Positions 23,833 to 32,105 of a stretch of DNA of 34,069 nucleotides are shown here, piece by piece; the first letter of the stretch is position 1, and every line of letters starts with the position of its first letter. Source of the DNA: Acidobacteriota bacterium (GTDB taxonomy: Bacteria > Acidobacteriota > Terriglobia > Bryobacterales > Bryobacteraceae); assembly GCA_005808865.1 (NCBI GenBank), contig SYKU01000297.1:1-34069 (forward strand). The letters run 5' to 3'. Position numbers and translations under genes: made by a program. Under the pieces are notes generated by a model. It did no database searches, was not told the origin of the DNA, and was given only the letters and a program-made list of their open reading frames with translations.

Positions 23833-25960
23833 CTATAGCTGGCCCCCGATGGAAAAACGCCGCTTGATGGGCAAGCGGCTCGAACGGCTCGATGGCATCG
23901 CGAAATCCACCGGCCGCGCGAAATATGCATCCGACTTCAATGCGCCGGGCATGCTCTTCGGCGAGTTTCTTACCTGTCCTCACGCGCACGCGCGAGTCAC
24001 GAGCATCGACACGAGCGCCGCGGAGAAGTTGAATGGCGTGACCGCGGTCCGCGTGATTGCAAAGCCCGGCACCGAGATTCAATGGGCGGGTGCTGAAGTG
24101 GCGTCGGTAGCGGCGATTTCCGAAGATGTCGCCCGCGACGCGGTCCGTCTCATCAAGGTCGGCTACGAAGTGCTGCCGCACTTGGTGAAGGAAGACGACA
24201 TCTCGAAAGCCGGCACACGCGCCAAAGCGGCCGGGGAGACTGTCACGGGCGATTTGGAAAAGGCCTTCTCGGAAGCGGACGTCACGCACGAAGGGAGCTA
24301 CGGGATTCCCGTGATCACGCACTGCTGCCTGGAACCGCACGGGCAGGTCGTCGAGTGGAAGGGTAAGGAAATCAATTTCCGGCCCTCCACGCAGAACGTA
24401 ACAGGTGTCGGCGGTGACCTGGCGAAGAACCTCCAACTCCCGGCGACCGACGTTCACGTCAAGATGGACTACATCGGCGGCGGTTTCGGCAGCAAGTTCG
24501 CCGCGGATTTGTGGGGAGTCGAATCCGCGCAGCTTTCGAAGGCCAGCGGCGGGAAGCCAGTCAAGATGTTCCTCGACCGGCGAACCGAACTGACCATCGC
24601 GGGCGTGCGGCCCTCGGCCTTCGCGAAGGTCAAAGTCTCGGCGAAGAAGGACGGCACGCTTACAGGGTGGCAGTCCGATTCCTGGGCGACCGGCGGTTTC
24701 GGCGGAGGAGGAAGTCCGCCCCTGCCGTACGTGTTCATCAACATTCCGAATCAGAAGAAGAACCACAGCGCGATCTCGACCAATACGGGCGGCGTCCGCG
24801 CTTGGCGCGCTCCGAACCATCAACAAGCGACCTACCTGACCTGCTGCGCCCTCGAAGATCTGGCGGCGAAGCTGAAGATGGATCCGGTCGAACTGTTCGC
24901 TAAGAACGCGGATCTGACGGCGCGTCCCGAAGTCTACCGGAACCAGCTTAAGAAAGCGTCCGAACTGATGGACTGGGGTAAGAAGTGGCATCAGCGCGGC
25001 GATTCGGGCGCGGGCCCGGTGAAGCGCGGGTTGGGCCTCGCGATCGCGACTTGGGGCGGCGGCGGTCACAACAGCCAGTGCCGCGCGGTCATTCACCCGG
25101 ATGGCGCGATCGACATCGAGCTTTGCAGCCAGGATCTCGGTACCGGCACCCGCACCATCATCACGCAGGTGGCGGCCGAAACGCTTGGGTTGCCGATGAG
25201 CGCGATCAACCTGAAGATCGGAGACAACAGTCTGCCGCCTTCGGGCCCCTCCGGTGGATCTACAACCGTCGGCGGCGTTTCCTCTTCGACCCGCAAGGCG
25301 ACCATCAACGCACTCGAGAAACTGTACGAGGCGGTGGCTGCCTCGCTCGGCGCGAAACAGGATGAACTGGAGGCGGTCGATGGCCGGATCCAGGTAAAGG
25401 GCCATCCGGACAAAGCGCTGACTTGGAAAGCGGCCTGCCAGAAGCTTGGCGTCAAGGTCATTTCCGAAATGGGCGCGAACGACCAGAAAAACCCAGGCGG
25501 TCTGAATGCGCAGGGCGTCGGCGGCATCAACATGGCCGAGGTCGAAGTCGACACGGAAACCGGCATCGTCAAGATGAAGAAGTTCGTGGCCGTCAACGAT
25601 TGCGGACTGGTGGTAAACCCGAGACTGGCGGAGAGTCAGATTCACGGCGGCGTCATTATGGGGATCTGCTCAGCTCTAACCGAGGAGCGAATCCTCGATG
25701 CGGCGACTGGACGGGTTCTCAACGCGGACATGGAGTTCTACAAGCTGTCGGGCGTTGGAGACATCGGGGAGATCGTTGCTCATGTGGAGGTCTTGCCCGA
25801 GCACGACAAGCGTGGGATCGTCGGATTGGGTGAGCCCTCTGCAATCGCCATTCCGGCGGCCATAGCCAATGCAGTGGCTAACGCAATTGGGGTGCGAGTG
25901 CAGCGGATTCCGTTGACTCCGGACCGCGTGCTGGCAGCGCTCGAAGGGAGGAACGCCTAA
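23825..25960 (+). CDS. Molybdenum hydroxylase molybdopterin-binding subunit (xanthine dehydrogenase/aldehyde oxidase family)
   Basis: The ATG at 23825 follows AAAGGAGGG and overlaps the previous gene; the longer frame to 23717 is a shadow. The 711-residue chain shows KRLERLDGIAKSTGRAKYAS (N-terminal Ald_Xan_dh_C), VTHEGSYGIPVITHCCLEPH, YIGGGFGSKF (Moco-binding GGGFG), VRAWRAPNHQQATYL, LCSQDLGTGTRTIITQVAAE, and GPSGGSTTVGGVSSSTRKA. The C-terminal GLGEP carries the catalytic Glu670. The enzyme should hydroxylate an aldehyde or N-heterocycle at a carbon using water. Substrate-pocket residues do not allow a precise substrate. It probably travels through the Tat route with the small subunit, since it has no signal of its own. 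A decayed copy of its start lies at 19514-19606. Confidence 0.94.
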   Translation: MANYSWPPMEKRRLMGKRLERLDGIAKSTGRAKYASDFNAPGMLFGEFLTCPHAHARVTSIDTSAAEKLNGVTAVRVIAKPGTEIQWAGAEVASVAAISEDVARDAVRLIKVGYEVLPHLVKEDDISKAGTRAKAAGETVTGDLEKAFSEADVTHEGSYGIPVITHCCLEPHGQVVEWKGKEINFRPSTQNVTGVGGDLAKNLQLPATDVHVKMDYIGGGFGSKFAADLWGVESAQLSKASGGKPVKMFLDRRTELTIAGVRPSAFAKVKVSAKKDGTLTGWQSDSWATGGFGGGGSPPLPYVFINIPNQKKNHSAISTNTGGVRAWRAPNHQQATYLTCCALEDLAAKLKMDPVELFAKNADLTARPEVYRNQLKKASELMDWGKKWHQRGDSGAGPVKRGLGLAIATWGGGGHNSQCRAVIHPDGAIDIELCSQDLGTGTRTIITQVAAETLGLPMSAINLKIGDNSLPPSGPSGGSTTVGGVSSSTRKATINALEKLYEAVAASLGAKQDELEAVDGRIQVKGHPDKALTWKAACQKLGVKVISEMGANDQKNPGGLNAQGVGGINMAEVEVDTETGIVKMKKFVAVNDCGLVVNPRLAESQIHGGVIMGICSALTEERILDAATGRVLNADMEFYKLSGVGDIGEIVAHVEVLPEHDKRGIVGLGEPSAIAIPAAIANAVANAIGVRVQRIPLTPDRVLAALEGRNA

Positions 25961-26941
25961 ATGCAAGCCTTTGAATACGCAAGTCCAACCACGGTAAAGG
26001 AAGCCGTCGCGCTGCTTGGGAACAAGTGGGGCGAGGTGGACGTTTTGGCGGGCGGCACGGATCTGTTGAGTCTGATGAAAGAACGTCTTGCCACGCCGTC
26101 GAAGCTCGTGAACATTAAAGGGCTCAAGGAACTCGGCGGCATTTCGGCCGGCAAGGCGGGACTCCGCATTGGCGCCGCTGTTACGCTCGACGAACTGATG
26201 GAGAACGCGGAAATCCGTAAGAACTATCCGTCGCTTGCGGCGGCGGCTCGCGGCGTTTCGAGCCCGCAAATCCGCAACATGGGCACCGTCGGCGGCGATC
26301 TGTGCCAGCGGCCCCGTTGCTGGTATTACAGAAACGGCTTCGGGTTGCTCGGCGCGAAAGACGGGAAATCGCTCATTCCGGGTGGTGAGAATCGCTACCA
26401 CGCAATCCTGGGAAACAGCGGACCGGCATACTTCGTCAGTGCGTCGAGCCTCGGCCCCGCGTTGATCGCGCTCGGAGCGAAGGTGAAACTCGTTTCCGCG
26501 TCGGGTTCGCGCGATGTGGCGGTCGAGAAGTTTTTCGTCACGCCTCAGAACGAGATGTCGCGTGAGATTGCGCTGCTTCCGAACGAACTGCTGACGGAGA
26601 TCGTGATTCCGCGTGACGCGACGAAGAACGCCACTTATGAACTCCGCCAGAAGGAGTCGCTCGACTGGCCGCTGGTTAGCGCGTCGGTCGCCCTCAAGAT
26701 GAAGGGCAGCACGGTAACGAGCGCGCGCGTGGTGCTCGGGCACGTGGCTCCCACGCCGTGGTCGGCGTCGCAGGCCGAGCAGATGCTGGCCGGAAAGTCG
26801 ATCACGGAATCGGTGGCCGAAGAGGCCGCGAAGGCCGCTCTCGCGAGCGCGACCCCGCTCAGCCAGAACGCTTATAAGGTTCAGTTGGCGCGGGTGGCTG
26901 TGAAGCGGGCATTGCTCGCGGCGGCGAGCGGGAGGGCCTGA
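25961..26941 (+). CDS. Molybdenum hydroxylase FAD-binding subunit
   Basis: The ATG at 25961 directly abuts the stop of the previous gene. The 326-residue protein begins MQAFEYASPTTVKEAVALLG, and VLAGGTDLLSLMKERL is the PCMH-type FAD pyrophosphate site. IRNMGTVGGDLCQRPRCWYY is the second FAD-binding loop. In PaoB-type subunits a [4Fe-4S] cluster is held by extra cysteines after QR-x-R-C; here RCWYYRNGFGLLG has only one further Cys-free stretch, so that cluster is probably absent. YHAILGNSGPAYFVSASSLG and the CO-dehydrogenase flavoprotein C-terminal domain (VLGHVAPTPWSASQAEQMLA) complete it. Gene order here is 2Fe-2S, Moco, FAD, unlike the 2Fe-2S, FAD, Moco order of yagTSR. Confidence 0.93.
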   Translation: MQAFEYASPTTVKEAVALLGNKWGEVDVLAGGTDLLSLMKERLATPSKLVNIKGLKELGGISAGKAGLRIGAAVTLDELMENAEIRKNYPSLAAAARGVSSPQIRNMGTVGGDLCQRPRCWYYRNGFGLLGAKDGKSLIPGGENRYHAILGNSGPAYFVSASSLGPALIALGAKVKLVSASGSRDVAVEKFFVTPQNEMSREIALLPNELLTEIVIPRDATKNATYELRQKESLDWPLVSASVALKMKGSTVTSARVVLGHVAPTPWSASQAEQMLAGKSITESVAEEAAKAALASATPLSQNAYKVQLARVAVKRALLAAASGRA

Positions 26942-26944
26942 ACC

Positions 26945-27166
26945 GTGCCCGGCGAGCGCCCGGGTCTCGCCAATATCGACGAGGACCGGTGCCAGATGCT
27001 GCGCTGGAAGGGTTTGTTTATCGAAGCCGAGTGGGATCCCACGGTCCCACACGGCAACGATAGAGCCTTTTGGTGCCAGCATACGTACAATTGTCTTGGG
27101 CCTGACGGCAAACTTGCCGACGACTACGAGTGCAATCCCGCGAGAAATTGCTATCAGGCATTGTAG
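26945..27166 (+). CDS. Small cysteine-containing protein of unknown function
   Basis: A GTG-started frame three bases after the FAD-subunit stop encodes 73 residues. The distinctive part is RWKGLFIEAEWDPTVPHGND, RAFWCQHTYNCLGPDGKLAD and DYECNPARNCYQAL. Four cysteines in the second half (FWC, YNC, YEC, RNC) could bind metal or form disulfides. It has no signal peptide, and the spacing suggests translation with the hydroxylase genes, so a role in assembly is possible but unproven. Met20 (26996, ATG within CQMLRW) is a possible alternative start. I do not recognise a named family. Confidence 0.6.
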   Translation: MPGERPGLANIDEDRCQMLRWKGLFIEAEWDPTVPHGNDRAFWCQHTYNCLGPDGKLADDYECNPARNCYQAL

Positions 27167-27203
27167 GTATCGTGTATACTGAATAATGAGCGAGGTGCAA
27201 CGG

Positions 27204-27884
27204 ATGAAATTTGTACTTGGATTTCTACTGGTAGCGAGCCTGTCCTTTGGGGCCGGGATTCCCACCGCTTCCACAATCTACGGTGACTACGTCGAGGCGC
27301 GCAATGCCGATATCTTTACCGGCCCGTGTTTCGCCAATTCCGAGGTATACCTCATGGGGGAATTGGCTGTCATGGGCTGGAAGGTGAAAAAGGGCTCGTG
27401 GCAAGGCGTGGACATCTCCGGGCTTTCGGTTGTCGGCGTGGTGCGGGCGAAGTCGACTCTCGGCGACGCCTACACAACCGCCTATCCGGTGAAGTCGGTG
27501 CTGATCATCGACGAGAAGGCGACCCCTGTACAGCGGCTTGCGCTTAACAGTTTTGTGAAGCGCATGGGCGGCGACCTGTTTCAGGACGTGGTCCGCGTGG
27601 ATTACCGTCCGGTCGACCTTGCCTTTGAAAACAACGACATGCATAGCATGAAGGCGACGCTGACGGCTGGCGAACTGGCGAAGATCCAGACGCGGGCCAT
27701 CAATAGCGGGGACCACATCTGCGCGAATGAGGAAGTGTGGTACCGGCCGTTGACGAACGTCGATCATGCGATGCCGGTGGTAGCGCTCGCGCACAGCTTC
27801 AAGGGTCCAGGCCTCGGCAGCACGTGGAGCAGCCCGGACAAGCGCAGTTCGTTCGTGGGCAGCTTCGTACAGACCTCCGAATAA
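27204..27884 (+). CDS. Secreted DUF1326 domain protein
   Basis: The ATG at 27204 lies six bases after GAGGTG; an in-frame ATG at 27186 is less likely. The 226-residue product has a clean signal peptide (MKFVLGFLLVASLSFGAGIP). DUF1326 then begins with DYVEARNADIFTGPCFANSE, the conserved YxEAR-x-x-x-[VI]-[YF]-T-G-x-C-x-x-N-x-E signature, followed by VYLMGELAVMGWKVKKGSWQ and GVDISGLSVVGVVRAKSTLG. DUF1326 proteins occur widely in Acidobacteria and Actinobacteria; function is unknown. It lies 37 bp after the small Cys protein and may be a separate unit: TATACT at 27175-27180 could be its -10. Confidence 0.88.
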   Translation: MKFVLGFLLVASLSFGAGIPTASTIYGDYVEARNADIFTGPCFANSEVYLMGELAVMGWKVKKGSWQGVDISGLSVVGVVRAKSTLGDAYTTAYPVKSVLIIDEKATPVQRLALNSFVKRMGGDLFQDVVRVDYRPVDLAFENNDMHSMKATLTAGELAKIQTRAINSGDHICANEEVWYRPLTNVDHAMPVVALAHSFKGPGLGSTWSSPDKRSSFVGSFVQTSE

Positions 27885-27915
27885 ATTTGTAAGCTGGTCA
27901 GTTCGTCTCTCCTTG

Positions 27916-27950
27916 AAACCCGGCGGGTTGTCGACCCGCCGGGTTTTTCC
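27916..27950 (+). terminator. Rho-independent terminator
   Basis: AAACCCGGCGGGT (27916-27928), a 5-nt loop, and ACCCGCCGGGTTT (27934-27946) form a perfect 13-bp stem followed by TT-CC. It lies 32 bp after the DUF1326 stop and closes the hydroxylase/DUF1326 region. Confidence 0.9.
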
Positions 27951-28938
27951 ATTTCGCGATCGAGTATTGCGCGCGAACATCGGCTACATTCGAAATTAGC
28001 CTGACCTCTCAGTTCGCCCTCAGTTAAGGACCGAAAGTCTTCTGGAATGAAGGCAGTTCAAAAAACGCGACCGGAGCCCGTGAACTGCAATTCCGGAGAT
28101 GGTCATATCCGACACAGAACGGATGCGCCCGGTCCGCTAACGCCGAGGGCTTTCCCCGGGCGCTCGGCTCAAGAGGGGTTCGTGAGGGTATGGGATTGGA
28201 AAAGGGGATGCTGGGGTGTGACCTATCTGGTGGGACCTGGTAGCGGATCTAAACTCCACTCTTGAGCCTTGTCGGGGTTCGTCACACGTTGTCTCCAGCA
28301 ATCTTTCAGCCAGAACGAAAGTTCTTTATTTTCAACCCTACGGCGACGAGTTCCCGACGCTATCCGCCCCGAAACGGCACGATTGTGTCAGCGAGACCGG
28401 CTGCCCGGCCGGTCATCGGCCTCTCCATAGTGGATATGGAGAGTGCAGGCGAGGCGGAAGCCCTTAAGCCATTCTGCCCCTCAGGCGAAATGGCCGCTGT
28501 GCGGCTCACCTTCGTCGTCGATAACAGTATTCGGAATGCCGGCCAAGGCGAGCATTCGTTCTGTCCCTGAACTGGACTCGGTACAGGAGATGTTTTCAAC
28601 GTCTTCGCGCGACTGAGTTCCGGCTTCGGAGGGCCCGGCTCGATGGCATCAACAGCAGCCTGGGCCGGAGCGAGGTCGAGAGGCGCTCGACTGGCTGCGC
28701 GGCGAAGAGGAACAGCGCCTGGCTACGCGGAGAACGAGACCCGCCCGCTCCGCCCCCTGAGTGCCGGTGAACAGGAGCGCTACCATCGGCTGAGTTCAAA
28801 GGTCCTGTGCTGCAATCTTGCGCAATACTCAGCGGGTGGAGCATTTCCTGCGCAATCTGATGGACTCCAATCCACGCCCCAAAGGAAATGCCGATGTTCA
28901 CCGGGAGCGGGAGCCGCAGGTATCACGACTGACAAAAG
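27951..28938. other. About 1 kb without a supportable gene
   Basis: Frames of 70-115 codons exist on both strands (for example 28262-28570 and 28643-28993 plus, 28596-28901 minus), but none has a family motif or a good ribosome-binding site. There is no tRNA and no obvious structured RNA. The 28640-28880 part has a coding-like look in broken pieces (EALDWLRGEEEQRLATRRT; VEHFLRNLMDSNPRPKGNAD), which suggests a decayed gene I cannot name. Confidence 0.45.
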
Positions 28939-30123
28939 CTACTTCAGTTTGCATAGCGGATCGCCCACAACGATGTTCATCCAGCTTACGTAGGGAATGG
29001 CGCAATAGAAACTCTCGGCTAGATTCTGACCGCCGAGATACGCGGGTATCAGGAGTTGGGGCCGGGGCGTTCCGCGGAGATAAGGCTCGTAGACGTGGCC
29101 GGACGCCCCGGTGACGCCCTCGTGGACGTAGTCGGCCGTAAGAGTTTGCGGAGCGCCGGCGAAAAAGGACGTTGGGTCCTTCCAGTGCGGCGTGATGTTC
29201 CACGCAGGCGGCGGGCGCTTGAAGGTGCGGCCGTTCGTCGATACGAACTCGCTCATGATTCCGCCGGGGAGCCACCGAAATCCCAACATCCGCCGTTCGC
29301 GTTTCGGATCGTTCGATCCCCAGGAGGCATAAGCGATGACATCTCGCTCGCTGTAAACGACGTTTGCCGAATCCTCGAGGAATACCCGCTCTTTTGGAAG
29401 AAGCCGCGCCGTTTCGCGCAACCAGTCATTACCGTCGCCCGAAGCGCTCGATTTCAGGTCCAGCACGATCCGTCCGCGATTGACAGCGGTCAGCGATCTG
29501 TCGATAAGGCCACGGACGTCGTCGAAATCGTATCCGGCAAGTCGCGTCACCAGATACATCGGAAAACGCTGGTGGTTGAACGGGATGCCCTTCTTTCCAA
29601 AGTAGGGATTGTTCAAGACGCCGGGGAGCGTCACCTTCCTGCCCGTGAGCCTGGCGTAGAGCAGCGTCAACTCGGAGTCCACCGAAGCCATCTGGGGGCC
29701 GGCGGGCGAGGGCGGATCGTCAATCTTGAGGGGAACTTCCAGGGTTGTGACGATATAGAGGATCTTCTCGACGAGTTTGCCGCCCGCGAGACAGCGGGCG
29801 ATAGGAGCTTCGACCTGTTTCGAGTAGATCTCCCGCGAAATCACTTCGTCCGAAGGCGCCGGGATTCGGCAGACGTTCGCCAGGGGAACATGGCGCCTCT
29901 GGGTATAGTAGTCGCCGATCCGGCGGGACACGCTGGATGTCTGGTTTACAACCAGGAGTACGTTTTCCGAAGTCTGCCCTGGAACAGCCGGAATGCACGC
30001 CGCAACCGAAAATAACGTATGAAACCAACGGGAGAAGCGTCGCGGCGGGTCACGATGCCGGCGGTCGTTCGCGCCGAATCCGAGCCGGGAGATGCGCACG
30101 GTCACCTCCACCAGCCGAATCAT
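28939..30123 (-). CDS. TIGR03790 family secreted protein
   Basis: I choose the ATG at 30123 (MIRLVEVTVRISRLGFGAND), giving 394 residues. The longer frame to 30303 is less likely because the first ~60 residues look non-coding. An export segment RRFSRWFHTLFSVAACIPAV precedes ENVLLVVNQTSSVSRRIGDY and YTQRRHVPLANVCRIPAPSD, the signature opening of TIGR03790. EKILYIVTTLEVPLKI, SVDSELTLLYARLTGRK, YLVTRLAGYDFDDVRGLIDR, DVIAYASWGSNDPKRERRML and ADYVHEGVTGASGHVYEPYL also match. The C-terminus SWMNIVVGDPLCKL is characteristic. The family is found in Acidobacteria, Planctomycetes and some cyanobacteria; its function is unknown, with a remote likeness to caspase-like peptidases suggested by general layout only. 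Confidence 0.85.
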   Translation of the reverse strand: MIRLVEVTVRISRLGFGANDRRHRDPPRRFSRWFHTLFSVAACIPAVPGQTSENVLLVVNQTSSVSRRIGDYYTQRRHVPLANVCRIPAPSDEVISREIYSKQVEAPIARCLAGGKLVEKILYIVTTLEVPLKIDDPPSPAGPQMASVDSELTLLYARLTGRKVTLPGVLNNPYFGKKGIPFNHQRFPMYLVTRLAGYDFDDVRGLIDRSLTAVNRGRIVLDLKSSASGDGNDWLRETARLLPKERVFLEDSANVVYSERDVIAYASWGSNDPKRERRMLGFRWLPGGIMSEFVSTNGRTFKRPPPAWNITPHWKDPTSFFAGAPQTLTADYVHEGVTGASGHVYEPYLRGTPRPQLLIPAYLGGQNLAESFYCAIPYVSWMNIVVGDPLCKLK

Positions 30124-30319
30124 GCCCTTGAGGGTACGCTTCGCCCTGCCCGACGGGTCCGTCCCTGACCTTCCCGAACGAACTGGGGGAGTTCCCGAAA
30201 TGGCCGGCGGGTCACCGCCGAAGGACCGGTTCGGCAGTGACACTGCCGCGTTAGATATTCGCGCTCTGACGAGGCCGTCAAAGGGCCATGAAGGTTCTCC
30301 CACGGCGGCACGGGATTCC

Positions 30320-30724
30320 CTACTTCAGCGATTTCAGATACTCCACGACGGCTTCGGCATCTTCGGGGGCGAGTGTATAGGTAGGCATGGGTGCGTCGGC
30401 CTTCTTGCCGGCGGGCGTAAGCCCGGTCTTGAAATAGTTGAGCAGGCCCTCCTCCTTCCAGCGCGTCCAAAGGCGGCTGCCCGGAGTGAGATCGGGAGAC
30501 GTCTTGTGCCAGCCCTTGATGGGCTCGAGCGGCTGGATGTTGAGGACTGCGCCTTTCATCCATTTAGTCTTGTCGAAACTTCCATCGGGCAGCTTTGGCG
30601 TGTGGCATTCCTGGCAACGGGAAACCTCCTCCACGAGGTATTTACCGCGATCCGCTTTCGCGGAGGCGAAACAGAGGGCCGCCGATGCAGCTAGGAGCAG
30701 GGGATAGTTGCGTATGTCGGGCAC
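30320..30724 (-). CDS. Small c-type cytochrome
   Basis: The 134-residue product has a signal peptide (NYPLLLAASAALCFASAKAD) and then GKYLVEEVSRCQECHTPKLP with the heme-binding C37-x2-C40-H41. The distal methionine is probably in DAPMPTYTLAPEDAEAV, just before the C-terminal helix VVEYLKSLK, the layout of a class I cytochrome c. It likely carries electrons in the periplasm. It lies about 200 bp upstream of the TIGR03790 gene on the same strand; whether they form one transcript is open. No oxidase or dehydrogenase gene is next to it; the DUF1549 protein carries the window's other CxxCH. Confidence 0.88.
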   Translation of the reverse strand: MPDIRNYPLLLAASAALCFASAKADRGKYLVEEVSRCQECHTPKLPDGSFDKTKWMKGAVLNIQPLEPIKGWHKTSPDLTPGSRLWTRWKEEGLLNYFKTGLTPAGKKADAPMPTYTLAPEDAEAVVEYLKSLK

Positions 30725-30990
30725 ACTTTCATGCTAGGGCTGGCAGCGGGGGAAAAGCAAGCTGCACACGAGGGCACCTGAGGGCATCAATGTATCGTCC
30801 GGGCCCTGAAACACCCCGGCCCGCACCAGCAGGAACCGGCGTTGATAACCGCCTGCTCCGCAAAGGCGCTTCAATCGATCGCGGGTCACAAACGCGCGAC
30901 AAAATACGACTCCGAACTAACGTTTCTAAACCTGAATTCCGAAGTTTGCAACCGTCCTCTGCTCTCCTGGCCACAGGGCGGCCTTTGTCC
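30725..30990. other. Intergenic stretch, nothing recognised
   Basis: Between the cytochrome start and the dispersed repeat I see only overlapping short frames and no hairpin with a T-run. It should contain the cytochrome promoter, but no good hexamer pair is evident. Confidence 0.4.
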
Positions 30991-31198
30991 CCGCCACGGT
31001 CTACCTTCCTGACATCTGGTTGCCTGGGTAAGTGCCGTGACAGGTGTAAGGACACCTGCGGCGCTCCTTTCAGTAGCGGGCCGGTTTTCCCTCGATTCTC
31101 CCGTCATGAACGGGAGGGGCGTCAGGAAGGTCTTCGCCGCTCCGCGCTCCGACAACAACTCGGTGGAGGAGTGACGCCCTGGTACGTAATCGCGCCGT
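30991..31198 (+). repeat. Dispersed ~210-bp repeat, copy 1
   Basis: Shares with 33321-33540, in the same orientation, the blocks CCGCCACGGTCTACC, CACCTGCGGCGCTCCTTTCAG (CCCCTGCGGCGCTCCTTTCAG in copy 2), GGGCCGG-TTTTCCC, AAACGGGAGGG-like GAACGGGAGGGGCGTC, CGCCGCTCCGCG and GGTACGTAATCGCGCCG. The middle differs by substitutions and indels. On the minus strand both copies keep a similar reading (RRDYVP, ERGAA, ERSAAGV, GRPWR), so the element may once have been coding or an element end. Confidence 0.8.
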
Positions 31199-31218
31199 TG
31201 ATGCGCGGCGGGCCGATC

Positions 31219-32037
31219 CTAATCCGCCCACACTTTTACCAGAACATAAGCTAGCGGCATGGTCTTCGGATTCATGTGATGAGCAACGTTGCGGGGGATG
31301 ACGACCAGATCGCCTGCCCCGACGGCGCTCTCCTGGGACCCAGTCATTCCCGTACCACGCGGCTCCCCGGAGGTTTCTTCCTTTGCGTTCTCGATCGATC
31401 CGCCCAGCTGAATCGCTCCCGTCCCCGTCTGCACGAAATAGATATCCGCGCAGCCCGCGTGTGCTTCCCACGGTCCGGTACGACCTTTGAACAGTACGTA
31501 GTTGACAGTGAAGTTGTCCTGCGAGTGGAGGGGAGCGTTAGCCGGGGTCCGCGCGATCGTCGCGCTGATCTCTGCCTTCTTAACCACATCGCCCATTTCA
31601 CCGCCGGCGGGGCGAATGCCTGCCGGAGTGGTGCGACCCGCCGCGAGCGGCATGATTTTCACGGCGACGAACGCGAATTTTCCGCGCAGAGGCTTTATCG
31701 AGTACGGTGTACCACGGGGCAGTCGAACGAGATCGCCCACGGATATCTCCGCTCGCCGCGCTGGCAAGCCCAGCACCAGGCGGCCCGATCCACCGCGTAT
31801 CCACAGAATCTGATCGACGGACTCCCCCGATGCGCTCCGGTGCTCCTTCTCAAGCGACTGCAAGTGAATCGAGTAACCCGCGCCGGAGTGCAGTGGCCTT
31901 GCTCCGCGCACGTTTGCAGCCTTCGCTCCAATTTCCTCGCTCTTCCAGACGCGCGGCATTTCGCAGACCATCAAAGGCGCTGTCGTCAGGAACGCAACCA
32001 GGAGCCGCATCCGCGGCCGGTCTATTCGCGGTGTCAT
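31219..32037 (-). CDS. Secreted two-cupin protein
   Basis: The ATG at 32037 follows GGAGG at a 4-nt distance. The 272-residue product starts MTPRIDRPRMRLLVAFLTTA, with a signal peptide ending near residue 25. Two cupin barrels follow. In the first, QILWIRGGSGRLVLG is the strand with the G-x-G turn and ISVGDLVRLPRGTPYSIKPL is the second motif. In the second, EAHAGCADIYFVQTGTGAIQ and VGAGDLVVIPRNVAHHMNPK (His pair) form a better preserved metal site than the first, which lacks the usual histidines. It may be an isomerase, a dioxygenase or a ligand-binding protein in the periplasm; I cannot decide. It is transcribed divergently from the serine hydrolase gene. Confidence 0.8.
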   Translation of the reverse strand: MTPRIDRPRMRLLVAFLTTAPLMVCEMPRVWKSEEIGAKAANVRGARPLHSGAGYSIHLQSLEKEHRSASGESVDQILWIRGGSGRLVLGLPARRAEISVGDLVRLPRGTPYSIKPLRGKFAFVAVKIMPLAAGRTTPAGIRPAGGEMGDVVKKAEISATIARTPANAPLHSQDNFTVNYVLFKGRTGPWEAHAGCADIYFVQTGTGAIQLGGSIENAKEETSGEPRGTGMTGSQESAVGAGDLVVIPRNVAHHMNPKTMPLAYVLVKVWAD

Positions 32038-32105
32038 ATGTCCTCCAATGTTACACCGCTGAGCCGGCTACAACGGAGCGGGAATCCGTGGTTAATTAGG
32101 AAGGT

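Noticed and set aside
23810-25645. 611-codon minus-strand frame opposite the molybdopterin subunit
   Set aside because: Antisense shadow; the plus-strand gene has all family motifs.
25676-27274. 532-codon minus-strand frame opposite the FAD subunit
   Set aside because: Antisense shadow spanning three real plus-strand genes; no motif.
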